Source: Myxococcales bacterium (GTDB lineage: Bacteria > Myxococcota_A > Polyangia > Polyangiales > Polyangiaceae). Taken from it: a stretch of 64,000 bases of DNA. Below the pieces are notes generated by a model. The model searched no databases, was not told where the DNA came from, and saw only the letters and a list, made by a program, of their open reading frames with translations. The stretch lies in NCBI GenBank assembly GCA_016712525.1, contig JADJQX010000008.1:1054001-1118000 (forward strand). The letters are read 5' to 3'. Below are positions 52,027-60,020 of this stretch, piece after piece. A program made the position numbers and the translations under genes. Positions within the stretch are counted from its first letter, which is position 1. Every line of letters begins with the position of its first letter.

Positions 52027-53043
52027 TTACACCGATCCCTTCTCGACGAGCCGTAGGGCCTCGTACTCCATCTCGGCGGCGCGCCGGCCGATGGCGAGCA
52101 GCTCGAGGTCCTCTTCGCCGTGGCGTGTGTACCGCTCCGACTGGCACGCGGCCCCGAGGGCCCACGACACGTTGCCCAAGATCTCCCAGTAGTGGACCTT
52201 GGCGAGGTCCACGGTCCGCCCGCTCGCCTCGGCGTACGCGGCGTAGAACGGCTCCCGCGCGGCGAATCCCCCGATCGGGAGGCCGAGCTGACCGAAACGC
52301 CAGTCGCGCACGCTCACCCAGGTGAGGTCCTCGTAGGGCGAGCCGAAGTGGGAAAATTCCCAGTCGAGGATGGCGGTGAGGCCGTCGGGGGCGACCATGA
52401 AATTGCCGGTGCGAAAGTCCCCGTGGACGAGCACGTCGCCGTCGTCGTCCGGGGGCTCGTTCTCGGAGAGCCAGCGCACGAGCCACGCGAGCGTCGGCCG
52501 CTTCCGCGCGAGGCCGTCCATGAACGAGCGCATCGCCGCGAGCCTTCGCTTCGCCGGAGAGACACGCGGGCCGGGCGAAGACGCCGCGCCCCCGAAGAGG
52601 TGTGGCGCGGACGCGGGCGTCACCGCGTGGATGCGCGCGAGCTCCTTGGCGAGCACGAGGTGCAGGGTCTCGCGGGCCTTGGCGAGCTCGGGCGCCTTCA
52701 CGATCTTGCGCCCGATCGCGTCGCCCTCCACGAAGGGGACGAGGTACGCCGAGGTGCGAGGCCCGAAGAGCTCGGGGAGCAAGTCGAGCGGGCGCGGCGT
52801 GCGAACCCCCGCGTCGGCCGCGGCGCGCATGACCGCGTGCTCCGCGGCCCTGTCGATCGAGCCCGGGAGCGACGAGCGCGCGTCGCTCCTCAGGACCCAC
52901 GACGTCGTCTCTCCCGAGGGCATCGTGCACGCGACGAGGTAGTTCTCTTGGCAGGCGCCGCCCGCGAGGCGCGTGACACGGGTGACGTCGCCGCCGACGA
53001 CCTCTCGCACACGACCCTGGGCCTCTTCGGTGAGCGCAGTCAT
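52027..53043 (-). CDS. Aminoglycoside-phosphotransferase-like kinase (ACAD10/11-associated type)
   Basis: 338-aa kinase-fold protein. 'TRVTRLAGGACQENYLVAC' is the nucleotide-binding loop, 'WVLRSDARSSLPGSIDRAAE' supplies the Lys/Arg-Glu pair, the catalytic loop is 'DVLVHGDFRTGNFMVAPDG' (H-G-D-x-x-x-x-N) and the metal Asp is in 'LTAILDWEFSHFG'. This subgroup is typified by ACAD10/11, in which a phosphotransferase acts on 4-hydroxyacyl-CoAs before an acyl-CoA dehydrogenase step. Here the dehydrogenase is encoded two genes downstream, so the proteins probably form that pathway for hydroxy-fatty acids. The ATG at 53041-53043 was chosen as start. Confidence 0.88.
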   Translation of the reverse strand: MTALTEEAQGRVREVVGGDVTRVTRLAGGACQENYLVACTMPSGETTSWVLRSDARSSLPGSIDRAAEHAVMRAAADAGVRTPRPLDLLPELFGPRTSAYLVPFVEGDAIGRKIVKAPELAKARETLHLVLAKELARIHAVTPASAPHLFGGAASSPGPRVSPAKRRLAAMRSFMDGLARKRPTLAWLVRWLSENEPPDDDGDVLVHGDFRTGNFMVAPDGLTAILDWEFSHFGSPYEDLTWVSVRDWRFGQLGLPIGGFAAREPFYAAYAEASGRTVDLAKVHYWEILGNVSWALGAACQSERYTRHGEEDLELLAIGRRAAEMEYEALRLVEKGSV

Positions 53044-53181
53044 GCCCGTAGGGTACGGAAAAGCTGGCCGGCCGGAGCCCCGAAAGAGACGCCCCCGTTT
53101 CACCGCGGTTTTGGGCCAAAACGCCCCTATTTTCGTCAGTTCCTATGGATGGGCGCCGGGAATGGAGCAAGATGGGGAGTG

Positions 53182-53625
53182 ATGGACAAGCCGGAGTACA
53201 ATCCGAACGCGACGATCCAGCTCGACCGTCCCTCGCTCTTGAACACGGTGGTGCTCGACGACGACGACGACGCTGCGGCGCTCGTCGAATCGAGCCGTCC
53301 GGGGCCCCCTCCCCTGCCGCCCGGCGAGGCGCTGAAGAGCTCCGCCCCCGCGGCTCCCGCGCCCATGGCCGTCGCTCCGTCGGTCGCCCCTGCCCCCGCG
53401 AAGAGCCGCACCGGCCTCGCGATCGCCGCCATCGCCGTCGCCGCCGTCGTGGGTGTGCTCGCGGCGGTCACGCTCCTTGGCGGGAAAAAGAAGCCCGCCG
53501 AGGCCTCCCCCGCGGCGCCGCAAGCCGCCACGGTCGCCGCGCCCGCCACGTCCGGTGCGCCCGCGGGCTCGGCATCGGCCGCCCCGGTCATCATGCCGGT
53601 CGTCGAGATGAACGACCCGAAGTGA
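53182..53625 (+). CDS. Hypothetical single-TM protein, 147 aa
   Basis: The ATG at 53182 follows a GGGGAG Shine-Dalgarno. The N-terminal 70 residues are cytoplasmic, acidic ('VVLDDDDDAAALVES') and Pro/Ala-rich. A TM helix 'GLAIAAIAVAAVVGVLAAVT' is then followed by a Lys cluster 'GGKKKP' and an Ala/Pro/Thr-rich extracytoplasmic or cytoplasmic tail ending 'VVEMNDPK'. Such proteins are common in myxobacteria as unassigned membrane proteins. The N-terminus 'MDKPEYNPNATIQLDRPSLL' resembles the start of short regulatory membrane proteins but was not placed in a family. Confidence 0.72.
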   Translation: MDKPEYNPNATIQLDRPSLLNTVVLDDDDDAAALVESSRPGPPPLPPGEALKSSAPAAPAPMAVAPSVAPAPAKSRTGLAIAAIAVAAVVGVLAAVTLLGGKKKPAEASPAAPQAATVAAPATSGAPAGSASAAPVIMPVVEMNDPK

Positions 53626-53800
53626 GCGCGCTCAGCGGCCCGAGGGGCCACGCGCTCGTCCCCTAGCCGAAAGGCTGGGAAGCCTGGTTCGGGCGCGCGG
53701 ACCGTGGGTGCGGGCCCGCCCTCGACGAACGCCCGAGGAGAGTGGGCGCCGCACCGCGTAAAGGCCACGAAGACGGCCGAAAACCCGGTATGGTGCGCGC

Positions 53801-55060
53801 ATGGACGAGAGCGCGTTCCAGGCCTTCCGCCCGGTCCCCAAGACGGGCGTCATCTACGTCACGAGCGAGGCCACGAAGCGTGGGTTTTCGCCCCAGAGCA
53901 CCGACTGGTGCAACCTCGGCCAAGGCCAACCCGAGACGGGCGAGCTGCCCGGCGCACCGAAGCGCATCGAGTCGGTGACCATCCACATGGACGACCAGGA
54001 GTACGCCCCGGTCGCCGGCCTGTGGGAGCTCCGCGAGGCCATCGCGAACCTCTACAACACGCTCTACCGCAAGGGCATGGGCTCCAAGTACACGGCCGAG
54101 AACGTGTGCATCTCGGGCGGTGGGCGCGCGGCCCTCACGCGCGCCGCGGCGAGCCTCGGGCAGGTGAACCTCGGGCACTTCTTGCCCGACTACACCGCCT
54201 ACGAAGAGCTGCTCGACATCTTCCACCTCTTCACGGCCATCCCGATCATGCTCGAGGGCGAGCGCGGGTACAGCTTCACGGCCGAGGATCTCCGGCGCGA
54301 GGTGCTCGGGCGCGGCCTCTCGGCGGTGCTGCTCTCGAACCCCTGCAACCCCACGGGCAAGCTCGTCGGAGGCGAGGAGCTCGACAAGTGGGTCGGCGTC
54401 GCGCGGGACCTCGACTGCACCCTCCTGCTCGACGAGTTCTACTCGCACTACATCTACCGCGGGCGGCCCGGGCAGCTCCCCATCGAGAGCGCGGCGCGCT
54501 ACGTGCGCGACGTCGACAAGGATCCGGTCGTCATCTTCGACGGCTTCACCAAGAACTGGCGCTATCCCGGCTGGCGCATCACGTGGGCCATCGGCCCGAA
54601 GAGCGTCATGGAAGGCTTCGCGAGCGCGGGCTCGTTCCTCGACGGCGGAGGCTCGAAGCCCCTCCAGCGCGCAGCCGTGCCCCTCCTCGCCGAGGAGTAC
54701 GTCGTCAAAGAGACGATGGCGATCCAAGAGACCTTCCGAAAGAAGCGCGACTACCTGCTCTCGAGCCTCGAGCGCATCGGCGTACGCATCGACCGCGCCC
54801 CCGACGGCACGTTCTACGTGTGGGGCAACGTCTCGGGCCTGCCGGCCTCGATCTCCGAGGGCATGAGCTTCTTCCGCGCCGCCCTCGAAGAGAAGGTCAT
54901 CACGGTGCCGGGCGAGTTCTTCGACATCAACCCGGGCAAGCGCCGCTCGGGCCGCGCCTCACGCTTCCGCGACTACGTCCGCTTCTCGTTCGGGCCCTCC
55001 ATGGAGACCCTCGAGCGCGCCATGGGCCGCATCGAAGCGCTCGTCGCCCGCTCGACGTGA
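53801..55060 (+). CDS. PLP-dependent class I/II aminotransferase
   Basis: 419-aa fold-type I PLP enzyme. It shows 'TDWCNLGQGQPETGELPGAP', 'EYAPVAGLWELREAIANLYN', 'NVCISGGGRAALTRAAASLG', 'VLLSNPCNPTGKLVGGEEL' (substrate-carboxylate/PLP loop), 'TLLLDEFYSHYIYRG' (the Asp that contacts the pyridine N) and 'VVIFDGFTKNWRYPGWRITW' with the PLP Lys. The C-terminal 'RVRIDRAPDGTFYVWGNVS'-type segment and Arg close the site. Amino donor and acceptor cannot be read. It stands alone, convergent with the next lipoprotein gene. Confidence 0.93.
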   Translation: MDESAFQAFRPVPKTGVIYVTSEATKRGFSPQSTDWCNLGQGQPETGELPGAPKRIESVTIHMDDQEYAPVAGLWELREAIANLYNTLYRKGMGSKYTAENVCISGGGRAALTRAAASLGQVNLGHFLPDYTAYEELLDIFHLFTAIPIMLEGERGYSFTAEDLRREVLGRGLSAVLLSNPCNPTGKLVGGEELDKWVGVARDLDCTLLLDEFYSHYIYRGRPGQLPIESAARYVRDVDKDPVVIFDGFTKNWRYPGWRITWAIGPKSVMEGFASAGSFLDGGGSKPLQRAAVPLLAEEYVVKETMAIQETFRKKRDYLLSSLERIGVRIDRAPDGTFYVWGNVSGLPASISEGMSFFRAALEEKVITVPGEFFDINPGKRRSGRASRFRDYVRFSFGPSMETLERAMGRIEALVARST

Positions 55061-55093
55061 CCCACACGACACGCCCAAGGCACGCCCGAGCTC

Positions 55094-55109
55094 GCTGAGC
55101 GTAGTCAGC
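55094..55109. repeat. Short palindromic repeat, copy 1
   Basis: GCTGAGCGTAGTCAGC: 5-bp perfect arms GCTGA/TCAGC around a GCGTAG centre. The reverse strand reads TGACTACGCTCAGC from the stop codon of the downstream minus-strand lipoprotein gene (TGA, 55105-55107). It is one of four copies of TGACYACGCTCAKC in this window. Confidence 0.6.
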
Positions 55110-55728
55110 CGCCGAGCTGCTTCTTGCAGAGCGCCACGCACATCTTGTCGTTCTGCGTGGTGCAGATCTGGAGGAGCAGCTTGGTCTCTTCGGGGGCGGC
55201 CTTGCCGTCGATCACGCGGGGCTCGAGGATGGCGCGCGCCTCTTTGAGCTTCTTCTTGAGGTGGAGATCACGCGCCTTGGAGAACGGGGTCTCTTGAGGG
55301 TGCTCGTTCGAGATGGCCGGGCCCGGGGCCACGCCGCCGTCGAACGTGATCTTTCGCCCGAGCTTGTGCGCGCACTCTTGGACACACGGCGCGTCGCCTT
55401 GCGCCTTGCAGATCTCGAGCAGGAGCTCGGCCTCGTCTTTCGTTCCGGCGGGGGAGAGCGCCTGCTTCTCGACGAGGAGGCGCGCGACCCAGTTCTGGCC
55501 GCGCGCGTGGTACTCCTTGGCCTGCTCGTAGGGCGACTTGTCGTCGGGGGCGCCCGCGTCGCTGAACGCAGTCACCGGGACGGCCTTGACCATCACCTTG
55601 GGCGCGGCGTCGGGGCCCGTCTGCGCGCTCTCGATGGGCACCTTGGACGGATCGGCGTCGCCGTCTTTCGACGAGCACATGGGGGGCAGCGCGAGGAGGC
55701 CGACAGTGGCGAGGACGTACGATTTCAC
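55105..55728 (-). CDS. Hypothetical lipoprotein with repeat-like helical segments
   Basis: 207-aa exported protein. The GTG at 55726-55728 gives MKSYVLATVGLLALPPMCSS, with a lipobox-like 'LPPMC'. The body has two similar helical units: 'AKEYHARGQNWVARLLVEKQ ... ELLLEICKAQGDAPCVQECA' and 'ARDLHLKKKLKEARAILEPR ... KLLLQICTTQNDKMCVALC', each ending with a Cys pair. This resembles Sel1/TPR-like repeats with disulphides. The start overlaps the phosphoesterase gene stop by 4 nt (GTGA), so they are cotranscribed. The function is unknown; it may be a partner or anchor of the phosphoesterase. Confidence 0.75.
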   Translation of the reverse strand: MKSYVLATVGLLALPPMCSSKDGDADPSKVPIESAQTGPDAAPKVMVKAVPVTAFSDAGAPDDKSPYEQAKEYHARGQNWVARLLVEKQALSPAGTKDEAELLLEICKAQGDAPCVQECAHKLGRKITFDGGVAPGPAISNEHPQETPFSKARDLHLKKKLKEARAILEPRVIDGKAAPEETKLLLQICTTQNDKMCVALCKKQLGG

Positions 55729-57275
55729 GGTTTTTTGATCCACAGCTCGACGTTGCGATCGTCTTTCTTGCCGACGCCCCCGGGCGTCCAACCGGCCTCG
55801 AGATCGACGACCCCGCGCCTCCGCCCTTCGGCCGCGACCGCGTCGCCCTCGGCGGCGTAGTCGACCGCGGTGCCGCGGAGCATGAGGTAGCCGTTGTCCT
55901 GGTCGAAGATCTCGACGACCCGGAACTGGTGAGGGAAGTCGGCGATGGCCGCGGTCATGACCTCCCAATAGCCTCGGCCGCCCGGGGTCTTGATCTCGCG
56001 CACTTTGTGCTCGTGCGAGTGCCCCACCATGCTGAACACTACGTTGGGGTAACCGCCGAGGAACGTGGCCCAATCTTCGGGGAGCACCGGGTCGGGCGCG
56101 TCGGTCCCGAAGGTGCCGCCGTTCTTCGTGAGGCTCGTCTGCGCGTGGTGCGACGCGAGCACGACGAGCTTCTGCTCGGCCTTGGCCTTGTCGAGCGCGG
56201 GCTTGATGACACGGTCGATCTCGCTCCGGCGAAGGAGACCATCGGCCCCGCCCGAGTCGGCCGCGGTGTCGATCACGAGGAACCGGAGGGGCGTCCCGTC
56301 GACGTCGAACGTGTACGTCGCCCGCCCCGACTCGCGCTCCGCGGGGCCGAGGCCGTGGCCGTCGCCGTGGCTCGCGACCTTGCTCATGAGGGCCTTGCGA
56401 TCGAGGAGCGCGCGCCGCTCGTCGGCCACCACGTCCTCGCGGCTCACCGCGCCGAGGAGCCCATTTTCGTAGTGCCTCGTGCCGCCGTTCGGCGTGACCC
56501 CGAGGGCCTCGCGGCGCTTCACGTCGCCCACGCCGAGGTTGCCCTGGACGAGCACGTCGTGGTTGCCCGTGACCCATTTCCACGGCATCGCGAGCCCGTC
56601 GGCCTTGAAGGGATCTTTGCCGTCGTTGTTCGGGCCGGCGACCGGGTCGTCGTCGGCGCCCGAGTCGCACTCGATGCGGTCGGCGCCCGAGAGCACGCCG
56701 AGCACCCAGTCGACCTCGTTCGTCTGCGCGCTGTCGGCGTTGTCGCCCCCGAGCAGCGTGAACGCGATGGGATCGGCCTTGTGCAGCACGTTCACGGTGC
56801 GCACGGCGGCGTTGGCCATGCGGCACAGATAGCCGTCTTGAGGGCGGAGCGCGGCGTCGGTGAGCTCGGGGGCGTCGAAGTTGCCGAGCCTCGTGGGGGA
56901 CTCGTCGTCGAGGATTTGCAGGTCGGGCATGTGCACGAACCGCACGAGGCGCTTCGGGTTCGGGCCCGGCGTCGGCACCATCTCCCCGCCGAGCGTGCGC
57001 ATGACGTACGGCTCTCCCGCGCCCTCGACGAGCTCGCCGAAGCCCTCCGAGAGGTAGGCCGCGTACGCGTCCGGATGCGACGGGTTCTTTCCCGAGACGG
57101 CCTTCTGGGGCGCGCGTTTCGGTGAGTACGTTCGGTCGAACGTGGTCTTCACGGGGCCGAGCGGGGCGAGCGGGACCACCTCGGTCGGCTGCGGACCTCC
57201 CCCTCCTTCGGGATCGGCGACCGACGAGCACGCCACGACGAGAGCACCCAAAGACGACACGATCGCGCGTTTCAC
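55725..57275 (-). CDS. Calcineurin-like metallophosphoesterase lipoprotein
   Basis: 516-aa lipoprotein: signal 'AIVSSLGALVVACSS'. The bimetal phosphoesterase motifs appear in order: a first Asp/His block 'FVHMPDLQILDDESP', 'AFTLLGGDNADSAQTNEVDW' (GD-x-x-x), 'WKWVTGNHDVLVQGN' (GNHD), 'LVVLASHHAQTSL' (H) and 'VVFSMVGHSHEHKV' (GHxH). A large insertion lies between GNHD and the later motifs. The probable location is periplasm or outer membrane. The first motif lacks the usual D-x-H and reads H-x-x-D, so the metal site may differ. The downstream lipoprotein overlaps it by 4 nt. The substrate is unknown. Confidence 0.88.
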   Translation of the reverse strand: MKRAIVSSLGALVVACSSVADPEGGGGPQPTEVVPLAPLGPVKTTFDRTYSPKRAPQKAVSGKNPSHPDAYAAYLSEGFGELVEGAGEPYVMRTLGGEMVPTPGPNPKRLVRFVHMPDLQILDDESPTRLGNFDAPELTDAALRPQDGYLCRMANAAVRTVNVLHKADPIAFTLLGGDNADSAQTNEVDWVLGVLSGADRIECDSGADDDPVAGPNNDGKDPFKADGLAMPWKWVTGNHDVLVQGNLGVGDVKRREALGVTPNGGTRHYENGLLGAVSREDVVADERRALLDRKALMSKVASHGDGHGLGPAERESGRATYTFDVDGTPLRFLVIDTAADSGGADGLLRRSEIDRVIKPALDKAKAEQKLVVLASHHAQTSLTKNGGTFGTDAPDPVLPEDWATFLGGYPNVVFSMVGHSHEHKVREIKTPGGRGYWEVMTAAIADFPHQFRVVEIFDQDNGYLMLRGTAVDYAAEGDAVAAEGRRRGVVDLEAGWTPGGVGKKDDRNVELWIKKP

Positions 57276-57354
57276 CGAGGACCTGACCCTTCCGAACGTA
57301 AGCTCTTCGAGCCAATTCTACACGTCTTCGGAGGCGACGCGAGCGGCTGCGACG

Positions 57355-58140
57355 TCAGCGGTAGACCGCGTACCCTTGCGCCCGATACACCGCCCGCCCG
57401 AAGAGCTCGCGGAGCATCTCGGTCGAGCGCGCGAGGTACTCGGCGCGAGGCAGGTAGGTCGCCGGGAACGCCGAGGGTGTGTAGGAGCGAAAGTCGACCG
57501 CGTACGGCTCGGGGTCGGCGCCGACCGCGCGAAAGCACCCGAGCGCGCGCACCATGTGGGTGGCCGACGTGACGAGCAAGAGCGTCTTGTACCCACGGGC
57601 CTCGGCGAGCTTCATCGAGAGCACGGCGTTCTCGCGTGTATTGAGGGACTTGTCCTCGAGCACGATGCGCTCGCGCGCGATGCCCCAGTCGGCGAGCTGA
57701 TCGGCCAGGACGACGGCCTCGACGGTGCCGGGGCGCGCGGTGGGGGAGCTGCCCGACACGATGACGTCGCGGGCGACGCCGCGGCGCAAGAGATCGTAGG
57801 TGGCGAGCAGGCGCTCGACGTTGCCGTTGTAGGCGCGCTGGCCGCTCGAGAACATGGCGCGATCCTCGAGCACGCCGCCGAGCAAGATCACGGCGTCGTA
57901 GTGTTTGTCGCCCGTGTCTCCGCGCACCGTGTCGCCCTCGCACGCGCGGGTGAGCGCGTTCGCCGTCGGGTCGAGCGAGAACACGAGCACGACGACGAGC
58001 CCCGCGAAGGCCGCGGCGCGCCGACGTGGACCGAGCGGCCGCTTGGCCCGACGAAACGGGAGCGCGAGCGCCATGAGGCCGATGCCCCACGAGTACGGGC
58101 TGAGGAGGACGTCGAGGATCTTGGACAGGAGGAAGAACAT
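57355..58140 (-). CDS. YdcF/ElyC-like DUF218 membrane protein
   Basis: 261-aa protein. Two N-terminal TM helices ('PYSWGIGLMALALPF', 'AAAFAGLVVVLVFSLDP') precede the DUF218 domain: 'YDAVILLGGVLEDRAMFSSG', 'RLLATYDLLRRGVARDVIVSG', 'DWGIARERIVLEDKSLNTRE', 'LLLVTSATHMVRALGCFRAV' and 'GADPEPYAVDFRSY'. ElyC and SanA members of this group are linked to envelope or peptidoglycan homeostasis and lipid-carrier metabolism in E. coli. The ATG at 58138-58140 begins the first helix. It is divergent from osmC, with 81 nt between starts. Confidence 0.9.
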   Translation of the reverse strand: MFFLLSKILDVLLSPYSWGIGLMALALPFRRAKRPLGPRRRAAAFAGLVVVLVFSLDPTANALTRACEGDTVRGDTGDKHYDAVILLGGVLEDRAMFSSGQRAYNGNVERLLATYDLLRRGVARDVIVSGSSPTARPGTVEAVVLADQLADWGIARERIVLEDKSLNTRENAVLSMKLAEARGYKTLLLVTSATHMVRALGCFRAVGADPEPYAVDFRSYTPSAFPATYLPRAEYLARSTEMLRELFGRAVYRAQGYAVYR

Positions 58141-58221
58141 GGGGCGATCGCGCCGCGACTTTGGCACCCTTTCGCGCCCAAGGCGATCCCACTCGGCGGC
58201 CGCGTCGGCTACCCTCGGTCC

Positions 58222-58626
58222 ATGCAGCACGAGCGCCCCGTCGTCGTCCGAACCCTGCCCGAAAAAAAGCTCGAGAACGCCGTCACGTGCGGCCCGCACA
58301 CGCTCGTGGCCGACGAGCCCGTCGCGCTCGGGGGCGAAGATCACGGTCCCATGCCGTTCGAGCTCGTCGCGGCCGCCCTCGGCGCCTGCACCAACATGAC
58401 CCTCCGGCTCTACGCCGACCGCAAGGGCTACTCTCTCACCGGCGTGAACGTCGAGCTCACACAAACCGTCTCGGGCACCGACCGCCTCATGGAGCGGGTC
58501 ATCACGCTCACAGGCGAGCTCGACGAGGACGCCCGCCAGCGCCTCCTCGAGATCGCCAACAAGTGCCCCGTGCACCGCGCCCTCGAGGGCTCCAAGATCA
58601 AGGTCTCGACGCGCCTCGCCGACTGA
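58222..58626 (+). CDS. OsmC-family protein
   Basis: 134-aa OsmC/Ohr-like protein. 'PVALGGEDHGPMPFELVAAA' and 'LGACTNMTLRLYADRKGYSL' include the first redox Cys, and 'RLLEIANKCPVHRALEGS' contains the second (K-C-P-V-H), the canonical pattern for OsmC-type peroxide-handling proteins. The shape is closer to short YhfA-like members. It probably reduces organic hydroperoxides with a thiol reductant. The ATG at 58222 starts MQHERPVV. The stop TGA forms part of a short palindromic repeat shared with the convergent TetR gene end. Confidence 0.93.
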   Translation: MQHERPVVVRTLPEKKLENAVTCGPHTLVADEPVALGGEDHGPMPFELVAAALGACTNMTLRLYADRKGYSLTGVNVELTQTVSGTDRLMERVITLTGELDEDARQRLLEIANKCPVHRALEGSKIKVSTRLAD

Positions 58627-58637
58627 CCACGCTCATC
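58621..58637. repeat. Short palindromic repeat, copy 2
   Basis: GACTGACCACGCTCATC matches the consensus TGACYACGCTCAKC. It contains the osmC stop (58624-58626) and the TetR stop on the other strand (58633-58635). Confidence 0.55.
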
Positions 58638-59283
58638 GAGGGGAGCGCCCGGCGCGCTTCTTGGGCGCCTTCTTCTTGGGCGCCTCGGCCGGGCCGAGCC
58701 CTCGCACGAGCAGCGTGAGCAGATCGCGGAGCGACGCGATGGCGCCCTCGGTCGACGAGAACCCCTGGAGCCACGCCGACAGAACGCTGAAGTAGAGCGC
58801 GAAGGCGGCCTGGGCGGCGAGCAGCGAGCCTACGTCCTCGCGCACGTCGCCGCGTGTCTTCGCCTGCTCGACGAGCCCCGCGAGCACGCCGAGGAAACGC
58901 ATGGTCACCTCGAGCGCGTAGCCCGAGTGCATGGCGTCGAGCGCCGGCGCCATCGTCACCGAGAGGAAGGCCTCCGACACCTTGCGGTTTTGCCCGTAAA
59001 ACACGAGGAGCCGCGAGAAGAGCCGCAGCCACTCGTCGACGAGGGCGCCCTTGCCGACCTCTTGGGTCCCCTCCTCGACGATGCGCTCGAGCTCCGTGTA
59101 CACGACCGAGCGCAGGAGATCGGCCTTGTCGGTCGCGTGCACGAACACGGTGCCCGTGGCGACGCCCGCGCGCTCCGCGATCGACTTGGTGGTGGTCGCC
59201 TCGTATCCCACGTCCGAGAAGAGCTCCCACGCGGCCTTGCGCACCCGGTCTCGGGTCTCGTCCTTTCCCTTCTTCCGGCTCAT
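58633..59283 (-). CDS. TetR-family transcriptional regulator
   Basis: 216-aa repressor. The N-terminal helix-turn-helix is 'RVRKAAWELFSDVGYEATTT' and 'KSIAERAGVATGTVFVHATD' plus 'KADLLRSV', very typical. The ligand domain (60-200) is helical, with 'FLSVTMAPALDAMHSGYALE' and 'EQAKTRGDVREDVGSLLAAQ', and the end is Lys/Arg-rich. It is divergent from a Coq4-like gene, with two tandem TGACTnnAGTCA palindromes between the starts, so it probably represses that gene and perhaps itself. The effector is unknown; acyl-CoAs and fatty acids are common for this group. Confidence 0.93.
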   Translation of the reverse strand: MSRKKGKDETRDRVRKAAWELFSDVGYEATTTKSIAERAGVATGTVFVHATDKADLLRSVVYTELERIVEEGTQEVGKGALVDEWLRLFSRLLVFYGQNRKVSEAFLSVTMAPALDAMHSGYALEVTMRFLGVLAGLVEQAKTRGDVREDVGSLLAAQAAFALYFSVLSAWLQGFSSTEGAIASLRDLLTLLVRGLGPAEAPKKKAPKKRAGRSPR

Positions 59284-59341
59284 CGGCGCCGACGGTACCC
59301 GAGCGGCGGGCGTTCGCGAACGTCAGGCGTGCACAAAATTA

Positions 59342-59381
59342 TGACTACAGTCATTGACTATAGTCATTATTGCCCTAGGCT
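59342..59381 (+). promoter_or_regulatory. Tandem TetR-type operators overlapping a promoter
   Basis: TGACTACAGTCA (59342-59353, one mismatched centre pair) and TGACTATAGTCA (59355-59366, perfect 12-bp palindrome) are repeated with a 13-nt period in an AT-rich patch between divergent tetR and the Coq4-like gene. TTGACT (59354-59359) and TAGGCT (59376-59381) are a plausible -35/-10 pair with a 16-nt spacer, so a bound repressor would block RNA polymerase. Confidence 0.75.
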
Positions 59382-59398
59382 CTGGTCAGGAGGACGCC

Positions 59399-59998
59399 AT
59401 GACCACGACGATGCGCGACGCGCTCGCGACCTACTTTCGGGACAACGGCTTCGGGGACGACGGCGGCTACGGGGACGCGTGGGTCGACTTCGAGCTCGGC
59501 CCGATCCCGATGCCCTTCCCCAACACGTCCGGCAGGAAGTGGGCGGTGAGGTTCCACGATCTGCACCACATCCTCACGGGGTACCGGACGAACACCGTCG
59601 GCGAGCTCGAGATCTCGGCCTGGGAGATCGGGGCCGGGTGCCCGAACGCGAAGACGGCGTTCGTCATCAACCTGTCGGGGCTCGCCTCGGGCATGTTCTT
59701 CGCCCATTCGCGCACGTTCGCGGCCTTCCGGCGCGGGCTCCGTTCGCGCACGCTCTACGCCGAAGACTACGAGCGGACCCTCGGGGAGGACGTCGAGGCC
59801 GTACGCGCACGGCACGTGGGGGAGCCTTCGAGCGCGGCCACCTTGGGCGAGCGCGCCCGCTTCGTGGCCCTCGGGCTCGCGGGCACGATCATCGGGCTCA
59901 CCTTCTTCGCGCTGTGTCTGCCGCTCTTGCCCTTGGGGCTCGTGAACGTCTTCCGCAAGCGCGCCCGGATGGCCCGTGAGGCGAACGGGACTGCCTGA
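59399..59998 (+). CDS. Coq4-like membrane-anchored protein
   Basis: 199-aa protein. The ATG at 59399 follows an AGGAGG-like Shine-Dalgarno (CAGGAGGACGCC). The soluble part contains 'WAVRFHDLHHILTGYRTNTV' followed by 'GELEISAWEIGAG': H-D-L-H-H, 11 residues, then E, exactly the H-D-x-x-H-x11-E zinc motif of Coq4, a ubiquinone-pathway protein. 'GMFFAHSRTFAAFRRGLRSR' also suits the family. The C-terminus adds hydrophobic helices ('VALGLAGTIIGLTFFALCLP', 'LLPLGLVNVF') that usual Coq4 lacks. It is probably an inner-membrane isoprenoid-quinone or lipid-related enzyme controlled by TetR. No other quinone-synthesis gene is nearby. Confidence 0.78.
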   Translation: MTTTMRDALATYFRDNGFGDDGGYGDAWVDFELGPIPMPFPNTSGRKWAVRFHDLHHILTGYRTNTVGELEISAWEIGAGCPNAKTAFVINLSGLASGMFFAHSRTFAAFRRGLRSRTLYAEDYERTLGEDVEAVRARHVGEPSSAATLGERARFVALGLAGTIIGLTFFALCLPLLPLGLVNVFRKRARMAREANGTA

Positions 59999-60003
59999 CG
60001 TCC

Positions 60004-60020
60004 GCTGAGCGTGGTCAGTC
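60004..60020. repeat. Short palindromic repeat, copy 3
   Basis: GCTGAGCGTGGTCAGTC; its reverse strand reads TGACCACGCTCAGC beginning with the stop codon of the cytochrome-c-like gene (TGA, 60015-60017). It lies between convergent gene ends. Confidence 0.6.
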
